Part shown: one piece after another, positions 8,028 through 14,977 of the stretch
Position numbering within the stretch: position 1 is the stretch's first letter
How the letters are laid out: every line of letters starts with the position of its first letter
From: RGIG4074 sp964459165
GTDB taxonomy: Bacteria; Bacillota; Clostridia; Christensenellales; Borkfalkiaceae
Direction: 5' to 3'
Assembly (NCBI GenBank): GCA_964459165.1
Contig: CAYWKM010000039.1
Span: 1-17,037 of the forward strand
DNA length: 17,037 bases
Notes under the pieces: generated by a model
Databases searched by the model: none
What the model was told of the DNA's origin: nothing
What the model saw: only the letters and a program-made list of their open reading frames with translations
Program-made: the position numbers and the translations under genes

Positions 8028-8058
8028 ATAACGAAATAAATGAAAAAAGGGGGAAAAT

Positions 8059-8556
8059 ATGTATTGTAAAGAATGTGGGGAAAAGCTTTCTTTGAGATTC
8101 TGCGAAAACGAAGGTCTCGTTCCGTACTGCAACAAATGTCAATCTTTCAGGTTTCCTCAATTCCATTCGGCTGTTTCCATGGTGGCGACCAATCGCGCGC
8201 AAAATAAAATTCTCCTCGCGAAGCATACGGGAGAAGACGATTTCACCTTATTCGCCGGATATATAAAGAAGGGCGAAACGGCGGAAAAAGCGGTCGTTAG
8301 GGAATTGAGAGAAGAAACCAAGCTAAACGTCGTTAAATTCAAATATATGTCTTCGAAATATCATACGCCCAAAGACGTCCTGATGTTCAACTTTATTGCC
8401 GTAGTGGAAGAAAAGGAGAAAATCGTCTTGAAGGAAGACGAGCTCAGAGAAGCGAAGTGGTTTACGCTCGAGGAAGCGAAAGAAAATATCCGTCACAATT
8501 CTACGGCGGAACATTTTCTTTTAAACGCTATGGACGCGCTCAAAAAGAAAATCTGA
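8059..8556 (+). CDS. Nudix hydrolase with N-terminal zinc ribbon
   Basis: A predicted metal-dependent pyrophosphohydrolase acting on a nucleoside diphosphate linked to another group; the substrate cannot be read from the sequence. The 165 residues split into a zinc-ribbon (Cys3/Cys6 and Cys24/Cys27) and a Nudix domain from about residue 37. The Nudix box runs from Gly67 through Glu73 to REL-x-EE (81-86), fitting GX5EX7REUXEEXGU except that the final Gly is Lys88. The ribbon-plus-Nudix layout recalls NADH pyrophosphatase NudC, but the C-terminal SQPWPFPxS selectivity motif is absent and the protein is much shorter, so NudC is not supported. It is the only plus-strand gene between two minus-strand operons, with its own promoter and terminator. 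Confidence 0.93.
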   Translation: MYCKECGEKLSLRFCENEGLVPYCNKCQSFRFPQFHSAVSMVATNRAQNKILLAKHTGEDDFTLFAGYIKKGETAEKAVVRELREETKLNVVKFKYMSSKYHTPKDVLMFNFIAVVEEKEKIVLKEDELREAKWFTLEEAKENIRHNSTAEHFLLNAMDALKKKI

Positions 8557-8564
8557 AAAGAAGT

Positions 8565-8607
8565 AAAAAAACGCCTTGAAAAGCTTCGGCTTCGAGGCGT
8601 TTTTTTA
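8565..8607. terminator. Bidirectional intrinsic terminator
   Basis: A stem ACGCCT/AGGCGT continues through a short bulge into AAGC/GCTT closed by a UUCG tetraloop. It is flanked by an A-run on the left and a T-run on the right, so it works as a terminator in both directions. It lies between the convergent Nudix gene and alcohol dehydrogenase gene and serves both. Confidence 0.92.
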
Positions 8608-8620
8608 TGGAAGAATCCTT

Positions 8621-9745
8621 TTATCGAGAGAATGATTTCCCGAAGGATTCCAAATAGATGCTCAAAATATCGTCGTAATCCGGATGATAGACAATGTTGG
8701 GAAGCTTCTTGCTCTTGCTGACCTCTAAGGCGTAAGAAGTCAGCTCCCGCGCAGAAATATCCTCGGGCGTCCCCATCAATTCAGCCAAAAATGCGGTAAA
8801 ATCACGGGCGGAAGTCAATCCGCAGGCCTTCAAAATATCCGCAGTCCTTTCGGGCAGACGTTCTTCGCACAGTTCGAGCATCTTCCCCAATAAAAGTCCG
8901 TTCGCCCTGCCGTGATCGATATCGTAATAATAAGTGAGAGGATATCCCATAGCATGAACGATCGTCGTACCCGTATGAGCGATGACGGCTCCCGCCAGCG
9001 TCGAAGCGACGAGAAGCGTCTCCCTATCCTTTTTTGCGAGCTCGAATTTCTTTAAGCCCTCTGCTTCGCCGAAAATCATCGAGACGGCGCCGAGCGCCAT
9101 CTCGTCCGTCTGCGACGTAGCTTTCACGGAAAACATCCCTTCCACCGCATGAGAGAGCGCGTCCACGGCGGTGTTCACCGTCGTGTCTCTGTTTAACGAA
9201 CGCATATATTTTGCGTCGAGAAAGGCAATTCTCGGAAACATCGCCTTTGAAGCGATGCTCGTCTTCGTCTTTGCGCAATCGTTCGTGAGAATGGCGTAAG
9301 GCGTAACCTCGCTGCCCGTGCCGGCAGTCGTGGGAACGTGCGCCATGGGGAGCGCGAGATCTTCGTACCCGCCCTTAAAGACGTCCTCGTCAGGTCTGTC
9401 CTGAACGGCGAACGTAGCGGCCGCCTTCGCCGCGTCCATAGGAGATCCCCCGCCGACGGCTACGATGAAATCGGCGCCCGCGCTCTTCAACAAGGCGACG
9501 GCCTCCCGCACGCAGGATACGGTCGGATTGGGCGCGACTCTGTCGTACAGCGTATAATCTATATTTTGAGAGGAAAGGGCGTCCTTCACATCCTGCAACG
9601 CGCCGTTTTTCGCCGAACTTTTGCCGGTGACGATGAGCGCGCGCTCGCCGAGAATCAGCTTTTTCGCGTTTTCTCTTATGCAATTTTCTCCGTAAACGAT
9701 TTCCGTAGGAACCGCCGCTTTTGCCATGTCAAGATATTTTTGCAT
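8621..9745 (-). CDS. Iron-containing alcohol dehydrogenase
   Basis: A group III, NAD(P)-dependent alcohol/aldehyde oxidoreductase; the substrate is not predictable. The 374 residues form the usual two-domain enzyme: an N-terminal dinucleotide-binding half with GGGS (98-101) and a C-terminal metal domain. The four metal ligands are all present: Asp195 and His199 in DALSHAVEG, His264 in TIVHAMGYPL, and His278 in DIDHGRANG. PTTAGTGSEVT (138-148) is the standard cofactor-loop motif. Its ribosome site AGAGG overlaps the stop codon of the TrmB gene, with 5 bases between the genes, so it is translationally coupled. It is last in its cluster and is followed by the bidirectional terminator. The neighbours do not suggest a pathway; butanol, propanediol or lactaldehyde reduction are all possible. 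Confidence 0.95.
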   Translation of the reverse strand: MQKYLDMAKAAVPTEIVYGENCIRENAKKLILGERALIVTGKSSAKNGALQDVKDALSSQNIDYTLYDRVAPNPTVSCVREAVALLKSAGADFIVAVGGGSPMDAAKAAATFAVQDRPDEDVFKGGYEDLALPMAHVPTTAGTGSEVTPYAILTNDCAKTKTSIASKAMFPRIAFLDAKYMRSLNRDTTVNTAVDALSHAVEGMFSVKATSQTDEMALGAVSMIFGEAEGLKKFELAKKDRETLLVASTLAGAVIAHTGTTIVHAMGYPLTYYYDIDHGRANGLLLGKMLELCEERLPERTADILKACGLTSARDFTAFLAELMGTPEDISARELTSYALEVSKSKKLPNIVYHPDYDDILSIYLESFGKSFSR

Positions 9746-9750
9746 CTGTT

Positions 9751-10428
9751 CTACCTCTTTACGGCCTCTAATCGATAGATGGGAAGCCCTTTACTCGCAA
9801 AATTGTTTTCGTACTCGGTGACGATATTGTTTTCGGCAAAATCGCTGTTGTGCAGATCGAGCGAAATATTTTTTAAAGCGTATCCGCAGGAAGAAAACTG
9901 CTCCAACGAATACTCGAAAAAATGCATGCTGTCCGTCTTCTGATGAATTTCTCCGCCTTCCTTTAAGACGTTTGTATAAATTTCGATAAACCTCGGATGG
10001 GTGAGTCGCTGCTTGGCATACCCCGCCTTAGGCAAGGGCGTGGAAAAATTCAGATAAATGCGCTCCACAGAGCTTTCCGGAAGATACACTTGAAGACATT
10101 CTACGGGAATATTTAAAAAACGCAGATTGGGAAGCTTTTCTCTCTGCGCGGCTTCAAGAGCCGTAATGATCACGTTACTCGTCCGTTCGACGGCGATCAC
10201 GTTGATATCGGGATAACGCTTCGCCAGCTCGATGCAAAATCTTCCGAGTCCGCAGCCGAGCTCGACGTGAACGGGATTGTCGTTGCCGAAAATATCGCGA
10301 TAGCTTAAAAGGGACTTCTTTTCCGCGATCACGCGCCGCGTATCGGCGGTGAGATAATCCCTGGCGATGAGTACGTCGGAACACCTTTCGATGCGTTCGT
10401 CAAGGCGTCTTTTTCTTCGCATTCTCAT
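9751..10428 (-). CDS. trmB: TrmB-family tRNA (guanine-N7)-methyltransferase, divergent active site
   Basis: The TrmB family uses S-adenosylmethionine to methylate G46 in the tRNA variable loop. I start at 10428 (225 residues, beginning MRMRRKRRLDERIE), since this avoids overlap with dut and has AGGG 8 bases upstream. The SAM-binding motif ELGCGLGRF is at 56-64, KTDS near 164-167, and the C-terminal TEYENNF...GLPIYRLE (204-221) is typical. The segment normally reading FSDPWPKKRHxKRRL is FSTPLPKAGYAKQRL here (128-142). By alignment from memory, this replaces E. coli catalytic Asp144, His151 and Arg154 with Thr130, Tyr137 and Gln140. Either a branch with altered chemistry or a paralogue is possible. 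It sits between dut and adh in a tight operon. Confidence 0.88.
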   Translation of the reverse strand: MRMRRKRRLDERIERCSDVLIARDYLTADTRRVIAEKKSLLSYRDIFGNDNPVHVELGCGLGRFCIELAKRYPDINVIAVERTSNVIITALEAAQREKLPNLRFLNIPVECLQVYLPESSVERIYLNFSTPLPKAGYAKQRLTHPRFIEIYTNVLKEGGEIHQKTDSMHFFEYSLEQFSSCGYALKNISLDLHNSDFAENNIVTEYENNFASKGLPIYRLEAVKR

Positions 10429-10436
10429 AAGACGAA

Positions 10437-10440
10437 CCCT
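10437..10440 (-). promoter_or_regulatory. Weak ribosome site deciding the trmB start
   Basis: AGGG on the minus strand overlaps the TAG stop of dut and lies 8 bases before the ATG at 10428. A second ATG two codons on (10422) is the alternative. The longer in-frame reading from 10509 would run deep into dut and is rejected. Confidence 0.55.
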
Positions 10441-10885
10441 ACTTTGCTCCCGTCGAGCCGAAACCTCCCTCTCCCCTCGACGTAGAGGAAAGCTCGTCCG
10501 TCTCTTCAAATTTCGCGACGATATAGGGAGTCAGGACGAACTGAGCGACGCGCTCGCCGTTCTCGACGGTCTGACGAACCTCGCCCTGATTGTGAAGGGC
10601 AACCATGATTTCGCCGCGATAATCGCTGTCGATCACCCCGACTTTATTTGCGGGAGCCAATCCGCGCTTGGTCGCAAGGCCGCTCCTCGCGTAAACGAGC
10701 CCGACCGTGCCTTCCGGTATTTCAAAGGACAAACCCGTCTTGATCAGCTTCGTCTCGTGCGGAGCAATCTCCACGCTTTCGTCCAGACAGGCGTAAAGAT
10801 CCGCGCCTGCGGCAAAAGGCGAGGCGTACTTGGGTACCACGGCTTTTTCGTTGAGTTTTTTTATTCTGAGCGTCATTTGTCGCAT
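10439..10885 (-). CDS. dut: dUTP diphosphatase (trimeric dUTPase)
   Basis: Hydrolyses dUTP to dUMP and pyrophosphate, keeping uracil out of DNA and feeding dTMP synthesis. All five motifs of the homotrimeric family appear in order in 148 residues: AGADLYA (27-33), ARSGLA (66-71), GVIDSDYRGEI (83-93), GERVAQF (108-114) and the C-terminal arm RGEGGFGSTG, whose Phe stacks on the uracil. The catalytic Asp is in motif 3. The first ATG is preferred over the in-frame ATG three codons on because GAGGGA lies about 9 bases before it. The gene is 57 bases after the alpha/beta hydrolase and 10 bases before trmB, in one probable transcript. Confidence 0.97.
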   Translation of the reverse strand: MRQMTLRIKKLNEKAVVPKYASPFAAGADLYACLDESVEIAPHETKLIKTGLSFEIPEGTVGLVYARSGLATKRGLAPANKVGVIDSDYRGEIMVALHNQGEVRQTVENGERVAQFVLTPYIVAKFEETDELSSTSRGEGGFGSTGAK

Positions 10886-10942
10886 AACTTTTCTTCCCTC
10901 TCTTTTCCGAATCTTATCCTTTTTACCCCTTGAAGAAACGAA

Positions 10943-11842
10943 CTACCGCTTTTCTACCTTTTCGATAAATTCGAAGACGCTCCTCACGAAGTCGGCGCGA
11001 TACTCCTCTTTTTCTCCGAGCAGGACGTGCCGCGCCCCCGGAATGAGATGAGGCTTTAAATTTTTCATCCCCACGCTGCGGTAATAGCGGTAAAGCCTCT
11101 TTACGCCCTTGCCCATCTCTCCTACGGGATCGTCCTTGCCCGAAACGATCATGAGGGGAAGCTCTTTATCCAACCCCGCGGCATAGGAATCCGTATAGAG
11201 CTTATTCAGATTCTTCAATAGGCTATAATAAAAATTATAGCTGCACGTAAACCCGCACATGGGATCGGAATAATATTTTCTGTTATATTCTCTGTTCGTG
11301 CTCAGCCAAAGTCTGTCGTCGAACTTTTTCGCATAGGCTCCGAACGTCAATTTCTCCATGAACTGCGCGGGAGCTTTTTCTCCTTTGAAGAGCCTTCCGC
11401 ATTGAGCGAGAACGACGCCGAATCGCGTTTCCGCGTCCTTTTTATAATTACTCCCGTAGAGGATAACGCCGTCCACGAGAGAGGAATATTCCGAAAGAAA
11501 CGCCTGCGAAATAAAAGATCCGTACGAGTGTCCCAAAAGAATATGCTTTCCGTCGGGATACTTTTCCTTTATCGTCTTTGCGATCCGCGCTTCGTCCTTA
11601 ACCGTATCGGCGAACATATCCCCCTTCGCATAGCCGAGCGTGTCGTTGTCCGTATAACCGTGACCGCGATGATCGTCGGCGTAGACGACGTATCCGAGCT
11701 CGTTGAGCTCTTTGGCAAACGCTTCGTAAAGACCGCTGTGTTCCGCCATGCCGTGCACGATCTGTACCGTGCCCTTTCCGTCCTTTACGGCGTCCCACAC
11801 GCGCACATGAATATTTTTTCCGTCAAAAGACGTGATCTCCAT
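10943..11842 (-). CDS. Alpha/beta hydrolase, monoacylglycerol-lipase-like
   Basis: A cytosolic serine hydrolase of the Hydrolase_4/S33 type, probably acting on lipid or other carboxylic esters; the natural substrate is unknown. The 299 residues show the oxyanion segment VHGMAEHSGLY (29-39), the DDHRGHGYTD strand-turn typical of monoacylglycerol lipases and lysophospholipases (56-65), the nucleophile elbow GHSYGS with Ser106, the acid in SGKDDPVG (Asp238, or possibly 237), and His272 in PGARHVLLGE. There is no signal peptide or membrane segment. GGGAGGG lies 5 bases before the ATG. It is 67 bases downstream of the DtxR-like gene, with a palindrome in the gap. It may be part of membrane-lipid turnover, but nothing nearby tests that. 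Confidence 0.92.
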   Translation of the reverse strand: MEITSFDGKNIHVRVWDAVKDGKGTVQIVHGMAEHSGLYEAFAKELNELGYVVYADDHRGHGYTDNDTLGYAKGDMFADTVKDEARIAKTIKEKYPDGKHILLGHSYGSFISQAFLSEYSSLVDGVILYGSNYKKDAETRFGVVLAQCGRLFKGEKAPAQFMEKLTFGAYAKKFDDRLWLSTNREYNRKYYSDPMCGFTCSYNFYYSLLKNLNKLYTDSYAAGLDKELPLMIVSGKDDPVGEMGKGVKRLYRYYRSVGMKNLKPHLIPGARHVLLGEKEEYRADFVRSVFEFIEKVEKR

Positions 11843-11898
11843 AGTAACCCTCCCGAAAAATAAAGTAAACGACGAGATTTTTTCTATTCTACATAATC

Positions 11899-11921
11899 AT
11901 TCAAGATAGCTACCCTTGAAT
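11899..11921. repeat. Inverted repeat at the 3' end of the dtxR-like gene
   Basis: ATTCAAG (11899-11905) and CTTGAAT (11915-11921) form a perfect 7-bp dyad around a 9-base spacer that itself contains TAGCTA. It overlaps the last codons and stop of the regulator gene and precedes the alpha/beta hydrolase gene. It has no U-tract on either strand, so it is not a standard terminator. It could be an operator or an RNA hairpin. Confidence 0.5.
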
Positions 11922-12281
11922 TTTTCGGAGCTGCTCCTTGAGCACGGCGAACGTCTCCTCCGAGATGACGTGCTCTATGCGGCAAGCGTCCTCCTCGGCG
12001 ACCTCGGGCGAAACGCCGAGCCTTACGAGAATTTCCGTGAGAACGCAATGACGCTCGTAGGTTTCTTCCGCTTTCGCCTTTCCGAGAGGCGTGAAATGAA
12101 TATACTCGTTCTCGTCGAACGTAATATATCCCATTTTTCTTAAATTATTCACGCCCTTTGAAACGCTTGACTTTGAATAGTGCATCTCGTTTACGACGTC
12201 GATCGAGCGAACGCTCCCCTTTCTTTTGTAAATTAAGAGGATCGTTTCGAGATACATTTCTCCGGATTCCTGAATTTTCAT
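11910..12281 (-). CDS. DtxR/MntR-family metal-dependent transcription regulator
   Basis: A predicted DNA-binding repressor that senses Mn(II), Fe(II) or a related metal. I start at the ATG at 12281 (123 residues) because AAGGAG sits 8 bases upstream; a GTG three codons earlier directly abuts that site and is rejected. The protein opens with the family pattern ESGEMYLETIL, then a winged helix (about 20-70) with IDVVNEMHYSKSSVSKGVNNL as recognition region and GYITFDENEYIHFTPLGKAKA as the wing. The dimerisation part has RHCVLTEILVRLGV and EEDACRIEHVISEETF, where His, Glu, Cys and His residues match metal-ligand positions in this family. There is no C-terminal SH3-like domain, as in MntR rather than DtxR. 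No metal transporter is adjacent, so its targets are unknown. Confidence 0.93.
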   Translation of the reverse strand: MKIQESGEMYLETILLIYKRKGSVRSIDVVNEMHYSKSSVSKGVNNLRKMGYITFDENEYIHFTPLGKAKAEETYERHCVLTEILVRLGVSPEVAEEDACRIEHVISEETFAVLKEQLRKIQG

Positions 12282-12289
12282 TTTTTTCA

Positions 12290-12295
12290 CTCCTT
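12290..12295 (-). promoter_or_regulatory. Ribosome binding site fixing the dtxR-like start
   Basis: AAGGAG on the minus strand, 8 bases before the ATG at 12281. The GTG at 12290 overlaps this element and cannot use it. Confidence 0.85.
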
Positions 12296-12302
12296 ATCGT
12301 AA

Positions 12303-12323
12303 CGGTTTTCCGGCGGAAAACCG
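12303..12323. repeat. 21-bp palindrome between glutamine synthetase and the dtxR-like gene
   Basis: CGGTTTTCC and GGAAAACCG form a perfect 9-bp dyad around a 3-base centre. It starts about 9 bases after the glutamine synthetase stop and ends 7 bases before the dtxR-like ribosome site. On the minus strand the sequence after the stem is TTACGATAAGG, so it lacks the U-run of an intrinsic terminator. It could be a 3'-end stabiliser, a weak terminator or an operator for the regulator gene. Confidence 0.65.
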
Positions 12324-12331
12324 CATTCTTT

Positions 12332-14416
12332 CTATTCGACCGAGAATAAAATATCCTCATAGGTAGGCATGGGCCAATAAGCCTTCGCCGTATTCCCTTC
12401 CATTTCGTCGGCATATCGCCTTATCTCGTTCATGACGGGAATAACGACGTCGGCGATATAACGGGATTTTTCCCTGAAATTCTCTTTGGAGAGAGCTTCC
12501 GAAAGAAGCTTTTCCAACTCCTCCACCGTTTTCATCATGCAATCGTTATCCGTCGCGAGAAGCCGAATGACGGCTTTATCCTCCTCTGCGATCGCGCCGT
12601 AAGACGCCTTTGCGTCCGCCGCAGAACAGAGCGAGCGGATATATTCGTTGACGGCGGGATAAATTTTTTTCTTCGCCATCGCCGTCATCGTGTTTGCCTC
12701 GATGACGACCGTCTTTACGTAATTTTCAAGAAGAATCTCCGTTCTGGACGCAATCTCTCTCCTCGAATATACGCCGTGCCGCTCGAACAGGCGCAGGTTT
12801 TCCTCATCGGTATAATGGGGAAGCGCGTCCGCCGTCGTGCGGTAATTGTGAAGTCCTCTCCTCTCAGCCTCCTCCTGCCATTCCTTGGAATACCCGTTGC
12901 CGTTGAAGATAATTCTCGAATGCTCCCGAATCGCTTCCGCCACGACCTCGTTGAGCCTTGCGTTGAAATCCTCCGCCCCTTCGAGACGATCGGCGAACCC
13001 TTTCAGCTCGTCTGCCACGATGGTGTTGATAATGGTGTTCGTGCAGGAAATGGAAAAGGAGGAGCCGAGCATACGAAACTCGAATTTATTGCCCGTAAAG
13101 GCAAACGGAGAAGTTCTGTTTCTGTCGGTAGAATCCTTCGGGAAATTCGGAAGAGTATCCACGCCCAAGCGCATGACGGTCTTTTCCGCCGCCCCCGAAC
13201 GCGATCCGCTGATGATATCGTCCACCACCTTTTGCAATTCTTCCCCGAGAAACATGGAAATAATGGCGGGGGGCGCTTCGTTTGCGCCGAGGCGGTGATC
13301 GTTGCCCGCGCTCGCCACGGATACGCGAAGCAGATCCTGATATTCGTCCACGCCCTTGACGACGGCGGCGAGGAAAAGCATGAACTGCGCGTTATCCTCC
13401 GGCGTTTTGCCGGGATCGAGCAGATTGACGCCCGTATCGGTGGACATCGACCAATTGTTATGCTTGCCCGAACCGTTGATCCCCTCGAAGGGCTTTTCGT
13501 GAAGCAGACAGACCATGCCGTGCTTCCTCGCGATTTTCTTCATCAGGTCCATCGTGAGCTGATTGTGATCGCAGGCGATATTCGTCGTGGTAAAAACGGG
13601 CGCAAGTTCGTGCTGGGCGGGAGCGACTTCGTTGTGCTTCGTCTTGGCGAGGACGCCGAATTTCCACAGCTCGGCGTCCAGCTCCGCCATAAACGCGGCG
13701 ACCCTGGGCTTAATCGAGCCGAAGTAATGATCTTCGAGCTCCTGACCCTTGGGAGCCTTCGCGCCGAACAGCGTTCTGCCCGTAAGCTTTAAATCCTCCC
13801 GCTGTTCGTACACCTTTTCATCGATCAAAAAATATTCCTGTTCGGGACCCACCGTAGAGACGACGCGCCCGACGGAGGTGTTTCCGAAAAGCTTCAAAAT
13901 TCTCAGAGCCTGCTTGTTGAGCGCCTCCATGCTCCTCAAAAGAGGGGTCTTTTTGTCGAGTACTTCGCCCGTATAAGAACAAAAGGCGGTGGGAATGTAG
14001 AGGGATCCGTTCATGACGAACGCAAAGGAAGTGGGATCCCATGCGGTGTAGCCCCGCGCTTCGAAGGTGGAACGAATGCCGCCGTTGGGGAAGGAAGAAG
14101 CGTCCGGCTCGCCGACGACGAGCTCCTTGCCCGAAAATTCCATCATGACCTTTCCGTCTTTCGTGGGACAGATAAATCCGTCGTGCTTTTCCGCCGTGAC
14201 GCCCGTCATGGGCTGAAACCAGTGCGTGTAATGCGTAACGCCTTTTTCGACCGCCCAGTCCTTCATGGCGTTGGCTACGACGTTCGCCACCGAAAGATCG
14301 AGAGGCGCACCCTCCTCGATCGTCTTTTTTAAAGATTTATATACATCCTTGGGAAGTCGATCCCTCATGACGGAATCGTTAAATACGTTTTCGCCGAATA
14401 TGGCAGGTACGTCCAT
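12332..14416 (-). CDS. glnN: Glutamine synthetase type III
   Basis: Makes glutamine from glutamate, ammonia and ATP, the main route of ammonia assimilation. The 694 residues and order of motifs match the GSIII family, which is found in Bacteroides, clostridia and cyanobacteria, and not the 440-470-residue GSI. Landmarks: THYTHWFQPMTGVTAEKHDG (61-80), EPDASSFPNGGIRSTFEARG (103-122), GPEQEYFLID (190-199), DHYFGSIKPR, KHNEVAPAQHELAP (260-273), GINGSGKHNNWS (312-323), a GANEAPPAIIS segment, DRNRTSPFAFTGNKFEFR, and a C-terminus ending WPMPTYEDILF. AGGAG lies 8 bases before the ATG and a near-consensus promoter lies about 45 bases further up. It ends 50 bases before the dtxR-like gene, and read-through past the 21-bp palindrome is possible. 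Confidence 0.97.
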   Translation of the reverse strand: MDVPAIFGENVFNDSVMRDRLPKDVYKSLKKTIEEGAPLDLSVANVVANAMKDWAVEKGVTHYTHWFQPMTGVTAEKHDGFICPTKDGKVMMEFSGKELVVGEPDASSFPNGGIRSTFEARGYTAWDPTSFAFVMNGSLYIPTAFCSYTGEVLDKKTPLLRSMEALNKQALRILKLFGNTSVGRVVSTVGPEQEYFLIDEKVYEQREDLKLTGRTLFGAKAPKGQELEDHYFGSIKPRVAAFMAELDAELWKFGVLAKTKHNEVAPAQHELAPVFTTTNIACDHNQLTMDLMKKIARKHGMVCLLHEKPFEGINGSGKHNNWSMSTDTGVNLLDPGKTPEDNAQFMLFLAAVVKGVDEYQDLLRVSVASAGNDHRLGANEAPPAIISMFLGEELQKVVDDIISGSRSGAAEKTVMRLGVDTLPNFPKDSTDRNRTSPFAFTGNKFEFRMLGSSFSISCTNTIINTIVADELKGFADRLEGAEDFNARLNEVVAEAIREHSRIIFNGNGYSKEWQEEAERRGLHNYRTTADALPHYTDEENLRLFERHGVYSRREIASRTEILLENYVKTVVIEANTMTAMAKKKIYPAVNEYIRSLCSAADAKASYGAIAEEDKAVIRLLATDNDCMMKTVEELEKLLSEALSKENFREKSRYIADVVIPVMNEIRRYADEMEGNTAKAYWPMPTYEDILFSVE

Positions 14417-14458
14417 TTATGATTCTCCTGAATGATGAAAATTTAATATTTTGATATT

Positions 14459-14480
14459 ATGCAATTATTATACAATTATT
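14459..14480. repeat. Tandem 11-bp repeat over the glnN -10 region
   Basis: ATGCAATTATT (14459-14469) is followed directly by ATACAATTATT (14470-14480), with one mismatch. The second copy overlaps the -10 box and the first covers the predicted start of transcription. An 11-bp spacing is about one helical turn, so it could be a regulator site, but the region is AT-rich and chance is possible. Confidence 0.4.
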
Positions 14481-14495
14481 TTTTCCGTTCGTCAA
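14467..14495 (-). promoter_or_regulatory. SigmaA-type promoter of glnN
   Basis: TTGACG (-35, 14490-14495) and consensus TATAAT (-10, 14467-14472) on the minus strand, with a 17-base spacer. Start of transcription is expected near 14460, about 45 bases before the ATG. I do not see a GlnR-type TGTNAN7TNACA site. Confidence 0.82.
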
Positions 14496-14558
14496 TAAAT
14501 TTCTTTTTCTTTTTGAAGCCGCCGCGCGGGCGAAAGCTCCCTTTTCCTCCCCTCTCTT

Positions 14559-14586
14559 AAAAAAATACCGCCTTTTTCAAGCGGTA
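14559..14586 (-). terminator. Intrinsic terminator of the DUF1292-like gene
   Basis: TACCGC and GCGGTA form a 6-bp stem with a 9-base loop 12 bases after the stop codon of the 14598-14942 gene. On the minus strand it runs straight into seven Ts. This separates the small gene from glnN, which has its own promoter. Confidence 0.85.
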
Positions 14587-14597
14587 ATCGAAGCCGT

Positions 14598-14942
14598 TCA
14601 CTTTTTGTCGGAAGCGGGAACGGGCGGAATAAAGCCGTCCTCGTCCATTTTGGCAAGACGCTCGGCGTAGACCTCGTTCACGCGACGGATAAGCGCGCGA
14701 TCGGTAACGAGATGGTACCTGCCCTGCCCCTGAATCTTCACGTATTCGAACAGGGCGAGCTTGGGACGTTCGTCCTTCGACGAAGGATTTTTTACAATGA
14801 TAAAGATACGCTTTTCCATCGTCACAATGGAGACGATTTCAAATTCTATCTTCTTTCCGTTGACGTCTCTCATATAAAGATATTTCGTCTCTAAGACCTG
14901 CCTGATCCTCTTCTCTTCCTCTTCGTCCGTAAAAATTTTCAT
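14598..14942 (-). CDS. Small DUF1292-like (YrzB-type) protein
   Basis: A 114-residue charged, cytosolic protein of unknown function. The middle part, with a strand pattern MRDVNGKKIEFEIVSIVTM then RIFIIVKNP and PKLALFEYVKI, resembles the DUF1292 family, where a short domain reads a D-G-x-x-x-E-F-E-V strand, a turn, a Y-hydrophobic strand, and a final acidic helix. The C-terminal VNEVYAERLAKMDEDGF fits the usual closing helix. The N-terminus (FTDEEEEKRIRQVLE) is an extra acidic helix. The assignment is from memory of the pattern and is tentative. The gene has its own promoter, an AAGGAAA ribosome site about 9 bases upstream, and a terminator, so it is a single-gene unit. Confidence 0.8.
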   Translation of the reverse strand: MKIFTDEEEEKRIRQVLETKYLYMRDVNGKKIEFEIVSIVTMEKRIFIIVKNPSSKDERPKLALFEYVKIQGQGRYHLVTDRALIRRVNEVYAERLAKMDEDGFIPPVPASDKK

Positions 14943-14977
14943 TGCACGATTTCCTTTTTTATTTTTTAACCAATATC

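Larger units (their letters stand above)
7692..8058. other. Divergent intergenic region between purA and the Nudix gene
   Basis: This 367-base stretch holds the purA promoter and leader at its left end and the Nudix promoter at its right end. The roughly 195 bases between the two -35 boxes (7802-7998) have no credible gene. They contain a perfect 10-bp palindrome GCGTCGACGC at 7941-7950, a distant inverted repeat (AAAGCGTCG at 7822-7830 and CGACGCTTT at 7945-7953), and a TCGCAATA direct repeat. An open frame on the minus strand covering much of it has no ribosome site or recognisable protein. Confidence 0.6.

Noticed and set aside
8059..8556. Assignment of the Nudix gene as nudC
   Set aside because: The diagnostic SQPWPFPxS motif is missing and the protein is about 100 residues too short.
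10429..10509. N-terminal extension of TrmB by 27 residues
   Set aside because: It lies over dut in another frame, is arginine-rich in a way that reflects the overlap, and the shorter start matches the family N-terminus and has an AGGG site.
12776..13792. A 338-codon open frame on the plus strand
   Set aside because: Entirely antisense to the type III glutamine synthetase gene, with no ribosome site and no family features.
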